Notes under the pieces: generated by a model
The model's input: only the letters and a program-made list of their open reading frames with translations
What the model was told of the DNA's origin: nothing
Database searches by the model: none
Assembly (NCBI RefSeq): GCF_000743575.1
Contig: NZ_JQGC01000033.1
Coordinates: 145,084 to 209,083 of the forward strand
Reading direction: 5' to 3'
DNA: 64,000 nt
From: Devosia riboflavina
GTDB lineage: Bacteria > Pseudomonadota > Alphaproteobacteria > Rhizobiales > Devosiaceae
Made by a program: the position numbers and the translations under genes
Part shown: piece after piece, positions 45,635-54,949 of the stretch
Layout of the letters: each line of letters starts with the position of its first letter
Numbering within the stretch: the first letter of the stretch is position 1

Positions 45635-47008
45635 ATGAATGCTCTGGTCGTAGCCGGCGTACTAATTGTCCTTCTAGGCATTTCCTATCAGACCGGCTGG
45701 TCGAAGAGCCGAGGCCTCGTTACGGCCGATGGCGTCAAGGTTCACTCTCGCCCGCAATATCACGGGTCCTTCACCGCGATCTGGGCCATGGTCCCGGCGC
45801 TGGTTATCCTGCTGCTCTGGGCCTGGTTCGGCGGCGGCATCACCCACAATTACACTGTCTCGCAGATCCCGCAGGACATCCTCGTTTCGCTTGATCAGGC
45901 CGGTCTCAACGGCGCGATCATCCGCATCAATGCCCTGGCATCCGGCTATGGCGTGGCGGGCGAAATTGCCCCTTGGGAACAGGCCGCCGGCGACGCCCTG
46001 CGCTCCTTCAATTTCCTCACCTTCGCCGGCACGCTGATCCTCGCGGTCGTTGCCGGCGGCGCAGGCCTTGCCTATGCCCGCTCCCGCATCACCGCGCGCC
46101 TCCGGGCCCGCAATTCGGTCGAGCGCGTCGTCAATGTCCTGCTGCTCGCCTGTTCCGCCGTCGCCATCCTGACCACTGTCGGCATCGTCGCCTCGCTGGT
46201 CACCGAAGCGTTCCGTTTCTTCACCTTCATTAATCCGCTCGATTTCTTCTTCGGTACCGTCTGGGCCCCGAACAATGCCGGCGGCACCAATTACGGCTCC
46301 TACGGCCTCCTGCCGTTGCTTGCCGGTACACTGATGATCACGGCCATCGCCATGCTGGTTGCTGTGCCGGTCGGGCTCATGTCGGCCATCTATCTCAGCC
46401 AGTACGCACCAAAGTCGTTCCGCGCTGTCGCAAAACCCCTCATCGAAATCCTCGCCGGCATCCCGACCATCGTCTTCGGCTTCTTCGCCCTCGTCACGGT
46501 CGGCCCGTTCCTCCGCGATTTCGGCAATGCCATCGGTCTCCAGATCAGCGCCACCTCGGCCCTGACGGCGGGTATCGTCATGGGCATCATGATCATCCCC
46601 TTCGTGTCGTCCCTCTCCGATGACATCATGAACCAGGTGCCCCGCACTCTGCGCGACGGCGCCTACGGCCTCGGCGCCACCCAGTCCGAAACCATCCGCA
46701 ACGTGCTGCTGCCCGCCGCCCTCCCCGGCATTGTCGGCGCCTTCCTCCTCGCCGTCAGCCGCGCCATCGGTGAAACCATGATCGTGGTTCTCGCCGCGGG
46801 CAACGCGCCGATCCTGCGCGGCAGCCCATTCGAGCCGGTTTCGACCATTACCGTTTCCATCGTCAACCAGCTCACCGGCGATACCGATTTCACCGGTCCG
46901 CAGTCGCTCGTTGGCTTTGCCCTGGGTCTCACCCTCTTCGTCGTGACCCTCTGCCTCAATATCTTCGCCCTCTACATCGTCCGCCGCTTCCGGGAGCAGT
47001 ACGAATAA
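45635..47008 (+). CDS. pstC: Phosphate ABC transporter permease PstC
   Basis: This is one of two channel subunits for high-affinity phosphate uptake. The 457-residue protein is longer than E. coli PstC (319), with an N-terminal extension of about 150 residues holding two extra membrane segments and a periplasmic loop; this form is usual in alphaproteobacteria. The channel core carries PVGLMSAIYLSQYAPKSFRA near 248 and the coupling motif GAYGLGATQSETIRNVLLPA near 343. It ends one base before pstA. Confidence 0.93.
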   Translation: MNALVVAGVLIVLLGISYQTGWSKSRGLVTADGVKVHSRPQYHGSFTAIWAMVPALVILLLWAWFGGGITHNYTVSQIPQDILVSLDQAGLNGAIIRINALASGYGVAGEIAPWEQAAGDALRSFNFLTFAGTLILAVVAGGAGLAYARSRITARLRARNSVERVVNVLLLACSAVAILTTVGIVASLVTEAFRFFTFINPLDFFFGTVWAPNNAGGTNYGSYGLLPLLAGTLMITAIAMLVAVPVGLMSAIYLSQYAPKSFRAVAKPLIEILAGIPTIVFGFFALVTVGPFLRDFGNAIGLQISATSALTAGIVMGIMIIPFVSSLSDDIMNQVPRTLRDGAYGLGATQSETIRNVLLPAALPGIVGAFLLAVSRAIGETMIVVLAAGNAPILRGSPFEPVSTITVSIVNQLTGDTDFTGPQSLVGFALGLTLFVVTLCLNIFALYIVRRFREQYE

Positions 47009-47009
47009 A

Positions 47010-48377
47010 ATGGCTACTGACATTCAGACTTCCCCCGAAAAGGCCTCGAACGATCGCACGCGCATCATCCGCGATGGCCTGCGCCGTCGTCACACGAGCG
47101 AACAGATCTTCCGCGGTCTCGGCATTGCAGCGATCGCCATCGCTCTCGGCTTCGTCGCCCTGCTCTTCGTGGACGTGTTCCGCAAGGGCGTCCCGGCCTT
47201 CGTGCAGTCCAACCTGCACCTTTCGGTGACCTTCGATGCCGAAGTCATCGATGTGGGCCCGGCCCCGGCGCGTGCCGATTTCCCGTCGGACGCCGAATAC
47301 ACCGCTGCCAGCCTCAAGTGGCAGCGTGACCTGGCCCTGCTGAACTGGAACACGATCGTCGAAGCCTCGCTCCGCAAGGCCGCGCCGGAAGGTTTCGAGA
47401 TCGACAGCCGCCAGATCCAGTCGATCCCGGAAACCAACGCCCGCCACCAGATCCGCGAAATGTTCGTGCGCGATCCGTCCCTTCTCGGCCAGACTGTTGA
47501 AGTCGACGTGCTCGCTTCGGCCAATGCCGCCAACTGGATCAAGGGCAATATCGACCGCAGCCTCGGCGACGCCCAGCAGCAGCTTTCCGCTCCCGCCCGC
47601 CAGCTCATCGATACCTTCGTCGAGAACGGCACCATCTCGAACGGCTTTGCCTGGACGATCTTCACCAATGTCGACAGCCGCGCGGCTCCTGCCTCGGCCG
47701 GTCTCCTCGGTGCCTTCGTCGGCACGCTGTGGATGATGCTGATCGTGGTTCTCCTCGCCGTTCCAATCGGCGTGGCCGCAGCCATCTATCTCGAAGAGTT
47801 CGCGCCGAAATCGCGTCTCACCGACCTCATCGAAGTCAACATCAACAACCTCGCCGCCGTCCCCTCGATCGTTTTCGGTCTTCTCGGCGCCGCCGTGTTC
47901 ATCAACTGGTTCCACCTGCCGATTTCGGCACCGCTGGTCGGCGGTCTTGTGCTGACCCTGATGACCCTTCCCACCATCATCATCGCCACCCGTGGCGCTC
48001 TGATGGGCGTCTCCCCGGCCCTGCGCCAGGCGGCTCTCGGCATGGGTGCCTCCAAGACCCAGATGGTGTTCCACCACGTCCTGCCCACGACCTTCCCGTC
48101 GATCCTCACGGCCACCATTCTGGGCGTCGCTCACGCTCTGGGTGAAACCGCGCCGCTGCTCTTGATCGGTATGAAGGCTTTCGTAGCCTCGGTTCCTGCC
48201 ACTCCGCTCGACCAGGCCGCCGCCCTCCCCGTCCAGATCTATCTCTGGCAGGGCAATGAAAACCGCAATTTCTTCGAACCCCGCACGGCTGCTGCCATCA
48301 TGGTACTGCTCGCGGTCATGATCCTGCTCAACGGCGCAGCTATCTATCTCCGCTCGCGCCTTGAAAAGCGTGCTTAA
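47010..48377 (+). CDS. pstA: Phosphate ABC transporter permease PstA
   Basis: The second channel subunit has 455 residues, much longer than E. coli PstA (296), with one N-terminal helix (about 33-56) and a large periplasmic insert (57-225, DUF3333-like) before the channel core. The core contains PIGVAAAIYLEEFAPKS near 252, VPSIVFGLLGAAVFINW near 285 and the coupling motif AALGMGASKTQMVFHHVLPT near 345. The start is ATG at 47010 directly after the pstC stop. This extended form fits the alphaproteobacterial type. Confidence 0.93.
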   Translation: MATDIQTSPEKASNDRTRIIRDGLRRRHTSEQIFRGLGIAAIAIALGFVALLFVDVFRKGVPAFVQSNLHLSVTFDAEVIDVGPAPARADFPSDAEYTAASLKWQRDLALLNWNTIVEASLRKAAPEGFEIDSRQIQSIPETNARHQIREMFVRDPSLLGQTVEVDVLASANAANWIKGNIDRSLGDAQQQLSAPARQLIDTFVENGTISNGFAWTIFTNVDSRAAPASAGLLGAFVGTLWMMLIVVLLAVPIGVAAAIYLEEFAPKSRLTDLIEVNINNLAAVPSIVFGLLGAAVFINWFHLPISAPLVGGLVLTLMTLPTIIIATRGALMGVSPALRQAALGMGASKTQMVFHHVLPTTFPSILTATILGVAHALGETAPLLLIGMKAFVASVPATPLDQAAALPVQIYLWQGNENRNFFEPRTAAAIMVLLAVMILLNGAAIYLRSRLEKRA

Positions 48378-48379
48378 GG

Positions 48380-49225
48380 ATGAGCCAAATGGATATGCTT
48401 GCCGGCAAGGTTAAGAAGACCTCTCTGAATCTGGACTCCGCCATGAACCCGACAGACGTGCTCGAACGCCCCATCCGCCTCACCGCTCGCGACGTGACCG
48501 TGCACTACGGCGCCAAGCAGGCTCTGCACGGCATCTCGATCGACATCCCCGATCGCGCCGTCACCGCCTTCATCGGGCCGTCGGGCTGCGGTAAGTCCAC
48601 GTTCCTGCGCTGCATCAACCGCATGAACGACACCATCGAAGGCGCCAAGGTCGGCGGCACCATCAAGCTCGACGGCGAGGACATCTACGCCCCGGCGCTT
48701 GACGTCGTCGAACTGCGCGCCCGCATCGGCATGGTCTTCCAGAAGCCGAACCCCTTCCCCAAGTCGATCTACGACAACGTTGCCTATGGCCCGCGTATCC
48801 ATGGCCTCGCCAAGTCCAAGTCCGACCTCGATGAGATCGTCGTGTCCTCGCTGCGCAAGGCTGGCCTTTTCGAAGAAGTGAAGGATCGCCTGCAGGAGCC
48901 CGGTACCGGCCTTTCCGGTGGCCAGCAGCAGCGTCTCTGCATTGCCCGCGCCATCGCCGTCGGCCCCGAAGTGATCCTCATGGACGAGCCCTGCTCGGCC
49001 CTCGACCCGATCGCGACCGCCGTCATCGAAGAGCTGATCGACGAACTGCGTGAGAACTACACCATCGTCATCGTGACCCACTCGATGCAGCAGGCTGCCC
49101 GCGTTTCCCAGCGCACCGCCTTCTTCCACCTCGGCAACCTGATCGAACAGGGCCCGACCGAGGACATCTTCACCAATCCGGTGAACAAGCAGACCCAGGA
49201 CTACATCATGGGCCGCATCGGCTGA
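48380..49225 (+). CDS. pstB: Phosphate ABC transporter ATP-binding protein
   Basis: PstB powers phosphate import. The 281 residues carry an N-terminal extension of about 30 residues, then Walker A IGPSGCGKSTFLRCINRMND near 64, the signature LSGGQQQRLCIARAI near 176, Walker B LMDEPCSALDPIAT near 199 and VTHSMQQAARVS near 230. The tract PKSIYDNVAYGPRIHG near 128 is diagnostic of PstB. It starts two bases after pstA. A shorter start within the first 22 residues is possible. Confidence 0.96.
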   Translation: MSQMDMLAGKVKKTSLNLDSAMNPTDVLERPIRLTARDVTVHYGAKQALHGISIDIPDRAVTAFIGPSGCGKSTFLRCINRMNDTIEGAKVGGTIKLDGEDIYAPALDVVELRARIGMVFQKPNPFPKSIYDNVAYGPRIHGLAKSKSDLDEIVVSSLRKAGLFEEVKDRLQEPGTGLSGGQQQRLCIARAIAVGPEVILMDEPCSALDPIATAVIEELIDELRENYTIVIVTHSMQQAARVSQRTAFFHLGNLIEQGPTEDIFTNPVNKQTQDYIMGRIG

Positions 49226-49248
49226 TCGCGGAACGAGGAACCAACGTC

Positions 49249-49959
49249 ATGCCCAATACCGCATCCGACCACATCGTCTCGTCCTTCTCCGACGAGCTCA
49301 ACACCCTCGCCCAGGCCATTGCCGAAATGGGTGGCCAGGTTGAAGTCGCCATCGAGAACGGCACCAAGGCCCTTCTCAAGCTCGACCGCGAGCTGGCCGA
49401 CCTCACCATCATCGCCGACCAGCGCATCGACGACATGCAGCGCCGGATCGACGACATGTGCGTCTCGATCATCGCCCGTCGTCAGCCCATGGCCAGCGAC
49501 CTGCGCTCGATCGTCACCGCCATCCATGTCGCCAACGACCTCGAACGCGTCGGCGATATGGCCAAGCAACTTGCCCGCCGTTCGCTCAAGCTCGAAGGCA
49601 TCAACCTGCAGCCGACCTTCTACAATGGCGTCAAGAACATGACCGCCCTTGTGCTGCGTCAGGTCAAGGACGCCCTCGACGCCTATGCCAATCGCGACGC
49701 TGCGGCATCGGTGGAAGTGTGCAACCGCGACGACGAAGTCGACGCCATGTACACCTCGCTCTTCCGCGAACTCCTGACCTATATGCTGGAAGATCCGCGC
49801 AACATCACCACCTGCACGCATCTGCTGTTCTGCGCCAAGAACCTGGAACGCATCGGCGACCACGCCACCAACATCGCCGAGCGCGCCTACTACCTGCAGA
49901 CTGGCAAGCAGCTCACCGCTGACGTGCAGGAACTGCATCGCACCCAGATCAAGGCATAG
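49249..49959 (+). CDS. phoU: Phosphate signalling complex protein PhoU
   Basis: PhoU is a cytoplasmic negative regulator linking the Pst transporter to PhoR and PhoB. The 236 residues form two PhoU three-helix repeats, each with a conserved metal-site motif: DDMQRRIDDMCVSIIARRQP near 62 and NRDDEVDAMYTSLFRELLTY near 158. LERIGDHATNIAERAYYLQTG near 202 is a family hallmark. It is the last gene of pstSCAB-phoU, 23 bases after pstB. Confidence 0.95.
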   Translation: MPNTASDHIVSSFSDELNTLAQAIAEMGGQVEVAIENGTKALLKLDRELADLTIIADQRIDDMQRRIDDMCVSIIARRQPMASDLRSIVTAIHVANDLERVGDMAKQLARRSLKLEGINLQPTFYNGVKNMTALVLRQVKDALDAYANRDAAASVEVCNRDDEVDAMYTSLFRELLTYMLEDPRNITTCTHLLFCAKNLERIGDHATNIAERAYYLQTGKQLTADVQELHRTQIKA

Positions 49960-50009
49960 CCACTCTCGCCTTGTGACCACCCCAAACCGGCCATCATCCG
50001 CTTTTGGGG

Positions 50010-50090
50010 GCTTCGAACCGTCCCGAAGGGCAAATCTCTCCAGTGGAGAGATTTGAGGTGAGAAGGCCATGAGAGCTGTGCTCGAATGGC
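50010..50090. repeat. Dispersed hairpin repeat, copy 1 (between phoU and phoB)
   Basis: The element holds GCTTCGAACCGTCCC, the near-perfect palindrome AAATCTCTCC-AGT-GGAGAGATTT (50032-50054) and GAGAAGGCCATGAGAGCT (50060-50077), ending CTCGAATGGC. The same blocks recur near 57081-57184. It separates phoU from phoB and may uncouple their transcription. Confidence 0.75.
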
Positions 50091-50157
50091 GAAGAGGATG
50101 ATGACAAAACCGAACGAATGACGGCAGCATGCGGCTGCCGATCGATGGAGCACGCCT

Positions 50158-50859
50158 ATGCCCGCGACCATTCTCGTTGTCGAAGACGAGGGCGATATCG
50201 CCATCCTGCTGCGCTACAACCTCGAAGCCGAGGGTTTTCGCGTCGTCACCGCTGAAACCGGCGACGAAGCCCAGCACGCCATTGCCGAAAAGCTGCCCGA
50301 CCTGATCCTGCTCGACTGGATGCTGCCCGAAATTTCCGGCATCGAACTCTGCCGGCGCCTGCGCGCCCGCGAGGAAACCTCGCGCATCCCGGTCATCATG
50401 CTGACCGCCCGCGGTGAAGAAGAAGAACGCGTCCGCGGTCTCTCCACCGGCGCCGACGACTATGTCGTAAAACCCTTCTCGGTCCCCGAGCTGGTCGCCC
50501 GCATCCACGCCCTCCTCCGCCGCGCCAATCCCAATCTGGTTACGGCAGCGCTGAAGGTTGGCGATCTCGAACTCGACCGCACCACCCACCGCGTCCGCCG
50601 CTCCACCCGCGACGTACACCTGGGCCCCACCGAATATCGCCTGCTCGAGTATCTCATGCGCCATCCCGGCCGCGTCTATTCGCGCGAGCAGCTTCTCGAT
50701 GGCGTCTGGGGCAATGACGTCTATGTCGACGAACGCACCGTCGACGTCCATATCGGCCGCCTCCGCCGCGCCATCAATCGTGGCCGCGAAAACGACCCGA
50801 TCCGCACGGTCCGCGGCGCCGGCTATGCCTTCGACGAGCGCTTCGGCCAGCCGGCTTAA
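50158..50859 (+). CDS. phoB: Phosphate regulon response regulator PhoB
   Basis: PhoB activates the pho regulon when phosphorylated by PhoR. The 233-residue protein has a receiver domain (acidic residues in VVEDEGDIA near 6, phospho-acceptor Asp in LILLDWMLPEISG near 53, Lys in DDYVVKPFSVPELVA near 101) and an OmpR-type winged helix from about 135 (HLGPTEYRLLEYLMRHPGRV near 155 and VDVHIGRLRRAINRG near 195). It follows phoU after 198 bases with a repeat between, so it may have its own promoter. No phoR gene is present in the window. Confidence 0.94.
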   Translation: MPATILVVEDEGDIAILLRYNLEAEGFRVVTAETGDEAQHAIAEKLPDLILLDWMLPEISGIELCRRLRAREETSRIPVIMLTARGEEEERVRGLSTGADDYVVKPFSVPELVARIHALLRRANPNLVTAALKVGDLELDRTTHRVRRSTRDVHLGPTEYRLLEYLMRHPGRVYSREQLLDGVWGNDVYVDERTVDVHIGRLRRAINRGRENDPIRTVRGAGYAFDERFGQPA

Positions 50860-50863
50860 AACC

Positions 50864-52003
50864 TCACGCAGCTTCGGTCTCGGCTTCGGCCGGGACCTCT
50901 GATCTCACCACGCGATTGCGGCCCGCCGTCTTGGCTTGATAGAGGGCCGCATCCGCCCGCCCAAAGGCGCTTTGCGGCGTCTGGCCCGCCCCATATTCGG
51001 CAATGCCAAAGCTGGCACTGATCCACCATTCCGGCGGCATGCCGGCATGCTGGAGATCCTTGAATTTCTTGCGCACCCGATCCGCCTCGATCATGGCGGC
51101 CTGCCCCGAAAGCCCCGGCACGATCACCGCGAATTCCTCGCCTCCGACCCGCCCGGCCTGATAGCCGCTCGCGCGCAGGAGATCGGCAAAAGCGCAAAGC
51201 GCCTTGTCTCCGGCCAGATGCCCGAACCGGTCATTGATCGTCTTGAAGTGATCGATATCGCAAAAAACCACGCTGCCCCCGACCTTGCTGACCACGCCGC
51301 CCAATTGATGAAAGGCCTGGTGGTTCAGCAGTCCCGTCAGGCTGTCGCATTCGGACCGCCGCCGATAGTTGACGATCACGCCATTGATGATCCGCGCCAG
51401 CAGCAGGAACATGGCCAGCACCGAAAACACCGCCGAAAACAACAGCGTCGCGCGTTCGAGCATGCTGGCGCGCAGCACGCCATAGGCCATATCGGCCGGA
51501 AAAATCAGCGGATAAGCCACGCCCCGCAGCACGAAAATGGCAATCACGCATCCGACGACCGCCAGCAGCACGTTCTCCACCACCCTGCGCTCGCGAAAAT
51601 TCATCAGCCGCTGCAAGCTGTCAAACAGCGCCAGCGCACAGGCAAACTGGAAAACCGGCGTCCGCAACACGAAGGGCACATCCGCGAGCTTGAGCCCAAT
51701 CCCAAGCACCGTCAGCAGCGCCACCGCCACATAGAGCCAGCGGTTCTGCTCATCCCGCCCCAGAGCCGCGCGAATGGATTGGCCGAAACAAATATAGGCG
51801 AGCGGGGTCAGTATGGAGACCGCGATCGAGCTCAGCACCATTTCATGGGCGTCGGCAAGAAAGGCGGTCTGCACCGTGGCAGCCACTGCCGTGGCCGTCA
51901 GCCAGGCGAGCGACGTCAGCCGTCGCATACCGAAGAAAACGCTGACGCAGAGCACTGCCAGAATGGCAAAGCCCCCAGTCGTCACCCAGCTGAGACTGAC
52001 CAT
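50864..52003 (-). CDS. Membrane-bound diguanylate cyclase (GGDEF)
   Basis: This 379-residue protein has about six membrane segments in residues 1-215 and a C-terminal GGDEF domain: DSLTGLLNHQAFHQLGG near 222, VVFCDIDHFKTINDRFGH near 245 and the active-site GRVGGEEFAVIVPG near 286 (signature GGEEF). It would make cyclic di-GMP. An RxxD inhibitory site is not evident before GGEEF, so product inhibition may be absent. No EAL domain is present. It is convergent with phoB; only four bases separate the ends. Confidence 0.9.
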   Translation of the reverse strand: MVSLSWVTTGGFAILAVLCVSVFFGMRRLTSLAWLTATAVAATVQTAFLADAHEMVLSSIAVSILTPLAYICFGQSIRAALGRDEQNRWLYVAVALLTVLGIGLKLADVPFVLRTPVFQFACALALFDSLQRLMNFRERRVVENVLLAVVGCVIAIFVLRGVAYPLIFPADMAYGVLRASMLERATLLFSAVFSVLAMFLLLARIINGVIVNYRRRSECDSLTGLLNHQAFHQLGGVVSKVGGSVVFCDIDHFKTINDRFGHLAGDKALCAFADLLRASGYQAGRVGGEEFAVIVPGLSGQAAMIEADRVRKKFKDLQHAGMPPEWWISASFGIAEYGAGQTPQSAFGRADAALYQAKTAGRNRVVRSEVPAEAETEAA

Positions 52004-52283
52004 CTATCCTCCCGTGGATGAGGTTTGCCTGTCGCAATTGACCGCGCTGCGGGCCTGCACGCCTGCTGCTTGCGGCGGAGACATAAAGATGCCGGGTTAA
52101 TGGGATGCTTATGGTTTTGTCGTCCCATCGTCGCAATCTCGCGCCAAGGACAATGCCGGCCCCATATCTTAACGCTTTCTTAACGATGACATTGCATCCC
52201 GCCGCCGAAGCAGGATAGCAAGAGCTGTCGAGCCCGCGTGGGGTCGTGACGCCCCGATAGAAATTTGCAGGACCGCCCCAGAG

Positions 52284-53210
52284 ATGACACCAGCATTCCT
52301 CGTCACCCACTCCGGTGGATTTCATGCCGACGAACTGCTGTCGAGCGTCATCCTGACCCGGCTCTTCCCAAATGCCGAGATCGTGCGCAGCCGCGCCCCG
52401 GAATGGATCACCCCTGCCCCCGATCGCATCATCTACGATGTCGGTGGCGCCTATGATGCCGACCTGAGGATTTTCGACCACCACCAGCGCGGCGCTCCGC
52501 TGCGCGACGACGGCCAGCCCTATAGTTCCTTTGGCCTCGTCTGGAAGCACTTTGGTCGCGACTACATCGCCTCGTTCAATGTTCCGGCTGAACATATCGA
52601 AAGCGTACACGCTTCCGTCGATGGCAACCTGGTGCTCCCCATCGACCTCGTCGACAATGGCGCCATCAGCCCCTCCGGCCCCCTGGCAAGCCTGTCCCTC
52701 TCCTCTCTTCTCGAAACCCTGAAGCCCGATTTCGACGATCGCGACGGCGATGCCGACAATCAGGCGTTCCAGAAAGCCCTTGTCGTCGCCCGCAGCTTCG
52801 TCGAAGCCGGCGTTACCCGTAGCGCCGCAAAACTCCGCGCCGAAGCCCTGGTCACGAAGGCCATCGAGGCCACCGGCCCCGGTCGCGTGCTCGAACTGCC
52901 CATGGGCATGCCTTTCCGCGCCGCCATCGTGAAGGCCGGCGCCGATCACCTGCTGTTCGTCGTCCATCCGCGCGACAAGGATTGGTGCCTCACCGGCATC
53001 CGCCGCAGCGAAGACGGTTTCGAGCTGCGCGCCGACCTGCCCGCCGCCTGGGCCGGGCTCACCAATTACGATCTGGAAGTGGCGAGCGGCGTCGAAGGCG
53101 CCACCTTCTGCCACAATGGCCGCTTCATCGCCGCCGCCAAGACGCGCGATGCCGCTCTGGCCATGGCCGAAATCGCCGTCGCCGAAGCTCTGGGCAGCCG
53201 CGCCGCCTGA
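52284..53210 (+). CDS. MYG1-family protein (DHH-like phosphoesterase)
   Basis: The 308-residue protein starts with LVTHSGGFHADELLSSVIL (residues 6-24), the MYG1 signature; DHHQRGAP near 73 is the DHH metal motif and LPIDLVDNGA near 118 is a further conserved acidic site. Eukaryotic MYG1 is an exonuclease-like protein of nucleus and mitochondria; the bacterial form is a predicted metal-dependent phosphoesterase or nuclease. The function here is not established. A 280-base divergent region separates it from the cyclase gene. Confidence 0.85.
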   Translation: MTPAFLVTHSGGFHADELLSSVILTRLFPNAEIVRSRAPEWITPAPDRIIYDVGGAYDADLRIFDHHQRGAPLRDDGQPYSSFGLVWKHFGRDYIASFNVPAEHIESVHASVDGNLVLPIDLVDNGAISPSGPLASLSLSSLLETLKPDFDDRDGDADNQAFQKALVVARSFVEAGVTRSAAKLRAEALVTKAIEATGPGRVLELPMGMPFRAAIVKAGADHLLFVVHPRDKDWCLTGIRRSEDGFELRADLPAAWAGLTNYDLEVASGVEGATFCHNGRFIAAAKTRDAALAMAEIAVAEALGSRAA

Positions 53211-53335
53211 TAGACCATCACAACCCCACTTCACGGGTTGGCAGCGCGGATCGGGCCTGATAACGAAGGGCACCGATCACAGATCGACTCCGCCTGCCTT
53301 TGATGGAGAAGGCGCACACCAAGTTAGGAAATTTT

Positions 53336-53611
53336 TTGCAGGTCCAGGTACGCGACAACAACGTCGACCAAGCCCTCCGCGTTCTCAAGAAGCGTCTTCA
53401 GCGCGAAGGCGTCTTCCGCGAGATGAAGCTTCGCAAGTATTTCGAGAAGCCCTCGGAAGAACGCGTCCGCCGCAAGGCCGAAGCCATTCGCCGCAACCGC
53501 AAGGCTGCGCGCAAGCAGGCCATTCGTGAGGGTCTGATCGCAGCGCCCAAGCGCCCCGCAGGCAGCTTCGGCGGTCGCGCTGGCGGCTCGGGTCCACGTT
53601 CGCAGGACTAA
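53336..53611 (+). CDS. rpsU: 30S ribosomal protein S21
   Basis: S21 binds the small ribosomal subunit near the 3' end of 16S rRNA. The conserved body QVQVRDNNVDQALRVLKKRL is followed by REGVFREMKLRKYFEKPSEE and a long basic C-terminus with a Gly-rich end. Family members start directly before the QV(L/Q)VRDNN tract. An ATG at 53300 or 53303 would add twelve non-family residues and lacks a ribosome-binding site, whereas a TTG at 53336 is preceded by TAGGAAATTT at the right distance. I therefore annotate the TTG start (91 residues). Confidence 0.88.
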   Translation: MQVQVRDNNVDQALRVLKKRLQREGVFREMKLRKYFEKPSEERVRRKAEAIRRNRKAARKQAIREGLIAAPKRPAGSFGGRAGGSGPRSQD

Positions 53612-53650
53612 GAACTGCCTTCGAAACTGGATACCAGTTCGGAACAAGCA

Positions 53651-53680
53651 AACGCCGGCCTCTTGGCCGGCGTTCTTATT
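53651..53680 (+). terminator. Terminator after rpsU
   Basis: AACGCCGGCC pairs with GGCCGGCGTT around TCTT, followed by CTTATT. The stem lies 39 bases after the rpsU stop and two bases from the end of the convergent small gene, so it may serve both strands. Confidence 0.8.
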
Positions 53681-53927
53681 GGCGCGTTCCGCGCGCCTGG
53701 CCGATGATTTCCATCTGGCGATGGAGGGACCGGATCTGATCCGGGCCAAGTGTCTGGCCATCGATCTTGAGCATCGCGCCGTGAAGGCTCACGGGCGCCG
53801 CCTGTTCCATGGCGAAGCGTACGGCCTTGGCGGCCGACGAAAAGCGCCGTGCCCCCTGTGCCAGCGCCGTTGCCACGTCGCTGCCGAGGAACAATTCGCT
53901 CGGGCTATTGAGTATATACGTATTCAT
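53676..53927 (-). CDS. Small hypothetical protein
   Basis: I do not recognise the family with confidence. The 83-residue product has no signal or membrane part. A stretch RRFSSAAKAVRFAMEQAAP near 28 resembles short rhizobial proteins that read as two-strand, helix folds with an AVRFAME tract. The C-terminal half, GAMLKIDGQTLGPDQIRSLH, is also consistent with such a fold. It is convergent with rpsU. The ATG at 53927 has a weak ribosome-binding site. Confidence 0.6.
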   Translation of the reverse strand: MNTYILNSPSELFLGSDVATALAQGARRFSSAAKAVRFAMEQAAPVSLHGAMLKIDGQTLGPDQIRSLHRQMEIIGQARGTRQ

Positions 53928-54135
53928 TCTAGTCTTTCTGCCGGCAAATAGCCGGTTTTGCGCAGCGCTCTTCGCACTGCCTTCTGATTCACTTTCGCAA
54001 TATTGCTTGGTGATTGTCTCAGCCGCGTGACAGTGCCGGCAACGGCGCCATGCGCCGCGCTTCGGGGCAAGAACACTCCTGGCCCGGCGCTAACCGGAAC
54101 CCGCTGAGGTATCGATATCAGCCGTTGGCTGACGT

Positions 54136-54390
54136 CTAGCGCTTGTTTACAGCGATGCTGAAGACGCTGGCGCCTTCTGCACGAGCCGACCTGGACGCGT
54201 CGCTGGGCGACAGATCGCCCTCTTCGACAACGCGTTCATTGGTCTCACCGCGAGACTTTACCCGATAAAGTACCGGGCCAATCTCATGTGGGAGACAGGA
54301 AATCACTTCGCAAGGGCCCGCTGGCCGGTTGCTGTGACGCGGGGCGGAGCGCAGGTCGAGCATCTGGCCGACTTTATAGAGGTGAGACAT
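54136..54390 (-). CDS. Small conserved-looking protein, SH3-like
   Basis: The 84-residue protein begins MSHLYKVGQMLDLRSAPRHS and continues with GPCEVISCLPHEIGPVLYRV near 25 and SRGETNERVVEEGDL near 46. The pattern of short beta strands and the YRVKS..E..ERVV motif resemble small alphaproteobacterial proteins with an SH3-like barrel of unknown function. I chose the ATG at 54390, preceded by AAGGAGCGCTCG, over the ATG at 54438. It lies 144 bases downstream of cspA on the same strand. Confidence 0.65.
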   Translation of the reverse strand: MSHLYKVGQMLDLRSAPRHSNRPAGPCEVISCLPHEIGPVLYRVKSRGETNERVVEEGDLSPSDASRSARAEGASVFSIAVNKR

Positions 54391-54506
54391 CGAGCGCTCC
54401 TTAAGAGCCGGGGCGCGGAGCGCCCCGACGAAACTCAAATGGAAAGCGCTTTCAGAAAAGTGGAGACCACGGTCTGAAAACGCGACACAGCAAAGCTTTA
54501 GCCGTC

Positions 54507-54525
54507 GCGATCCCTCGGGGATCGC
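54507..54525 (-). terminator. Hairpin after cspA
   Basis: GCGATCCC and GGGATCGC form a perfect eight-base stem around TCG (plus-strand reading), nine bases past the cspA stop. It lacks a clear thymine run on the minus strand, so it may be a weak or rho-assisted end or an mRNA 3' stem. Confidence 0.45.
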
Positions 54526-54533
54526 AAAACGCC

Positions 54534-54740
54534 TTAAGCGAGCTGTACGTTGATGGCAGATTCACGCCCGTCACGACCCTTTTCGAGGTCGAAAGTCACC
54601 TTCTGGCCATCGGCAAGGCTGGAGATACCAGCGCGTTCCAGCGCAGAAATGTGGACAAAGGCATCCTTGCCGCCATCATCGGGCGAAATGAAACCAAAGC
54701 CCTTGGTCGAGTTGAAGAATTTCACGGTACCATTGGTCAT
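54534..54740 (-). CDS. Cold-shock protein (CspA family)
   Basis: This 68-residue single cold-shock domain binds single-stranded nucleic acid. RNP1 reads KGFGFISPD at 14-22 and RNP2 is DAFVHISAL near 28-36; the start is MTNGTVKFFNSTKGFGF. The ATG at 54740 follows CAGGAAAACGCC. A 5' region of about 200 bases without a gene lies upstream, as is usual for csp genes with a long, temperature-responsive leader; that role is inferred. Confidence 0.95.
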   Translation of the reverse strand: MTNGTVKFFNSTKGFGFISPDDGGKDAFVHISALERAGISSLADGQKVTFDLEKGRDGRESAINVQLA

Positions 54741-54949
54741 GGCGTTTTCCTGAATTGGCTCGAAGCAGTGCAAGCGAGCAGTTCTCCTGCAGCCACATGC
54801 CACAGGAGCCTAGTAACGTTTGCAGTTCGGAAGGAAAGCCAAACAACCGGACATACCGGGAGGGTCAGTTCGCCAACAGGGGCAGAAAACGTATTCTCCT
54901 ATACTCTACGGCAAATGCGCCAAAGTCAAGGCGTCGGCCGCTTCGGCCC

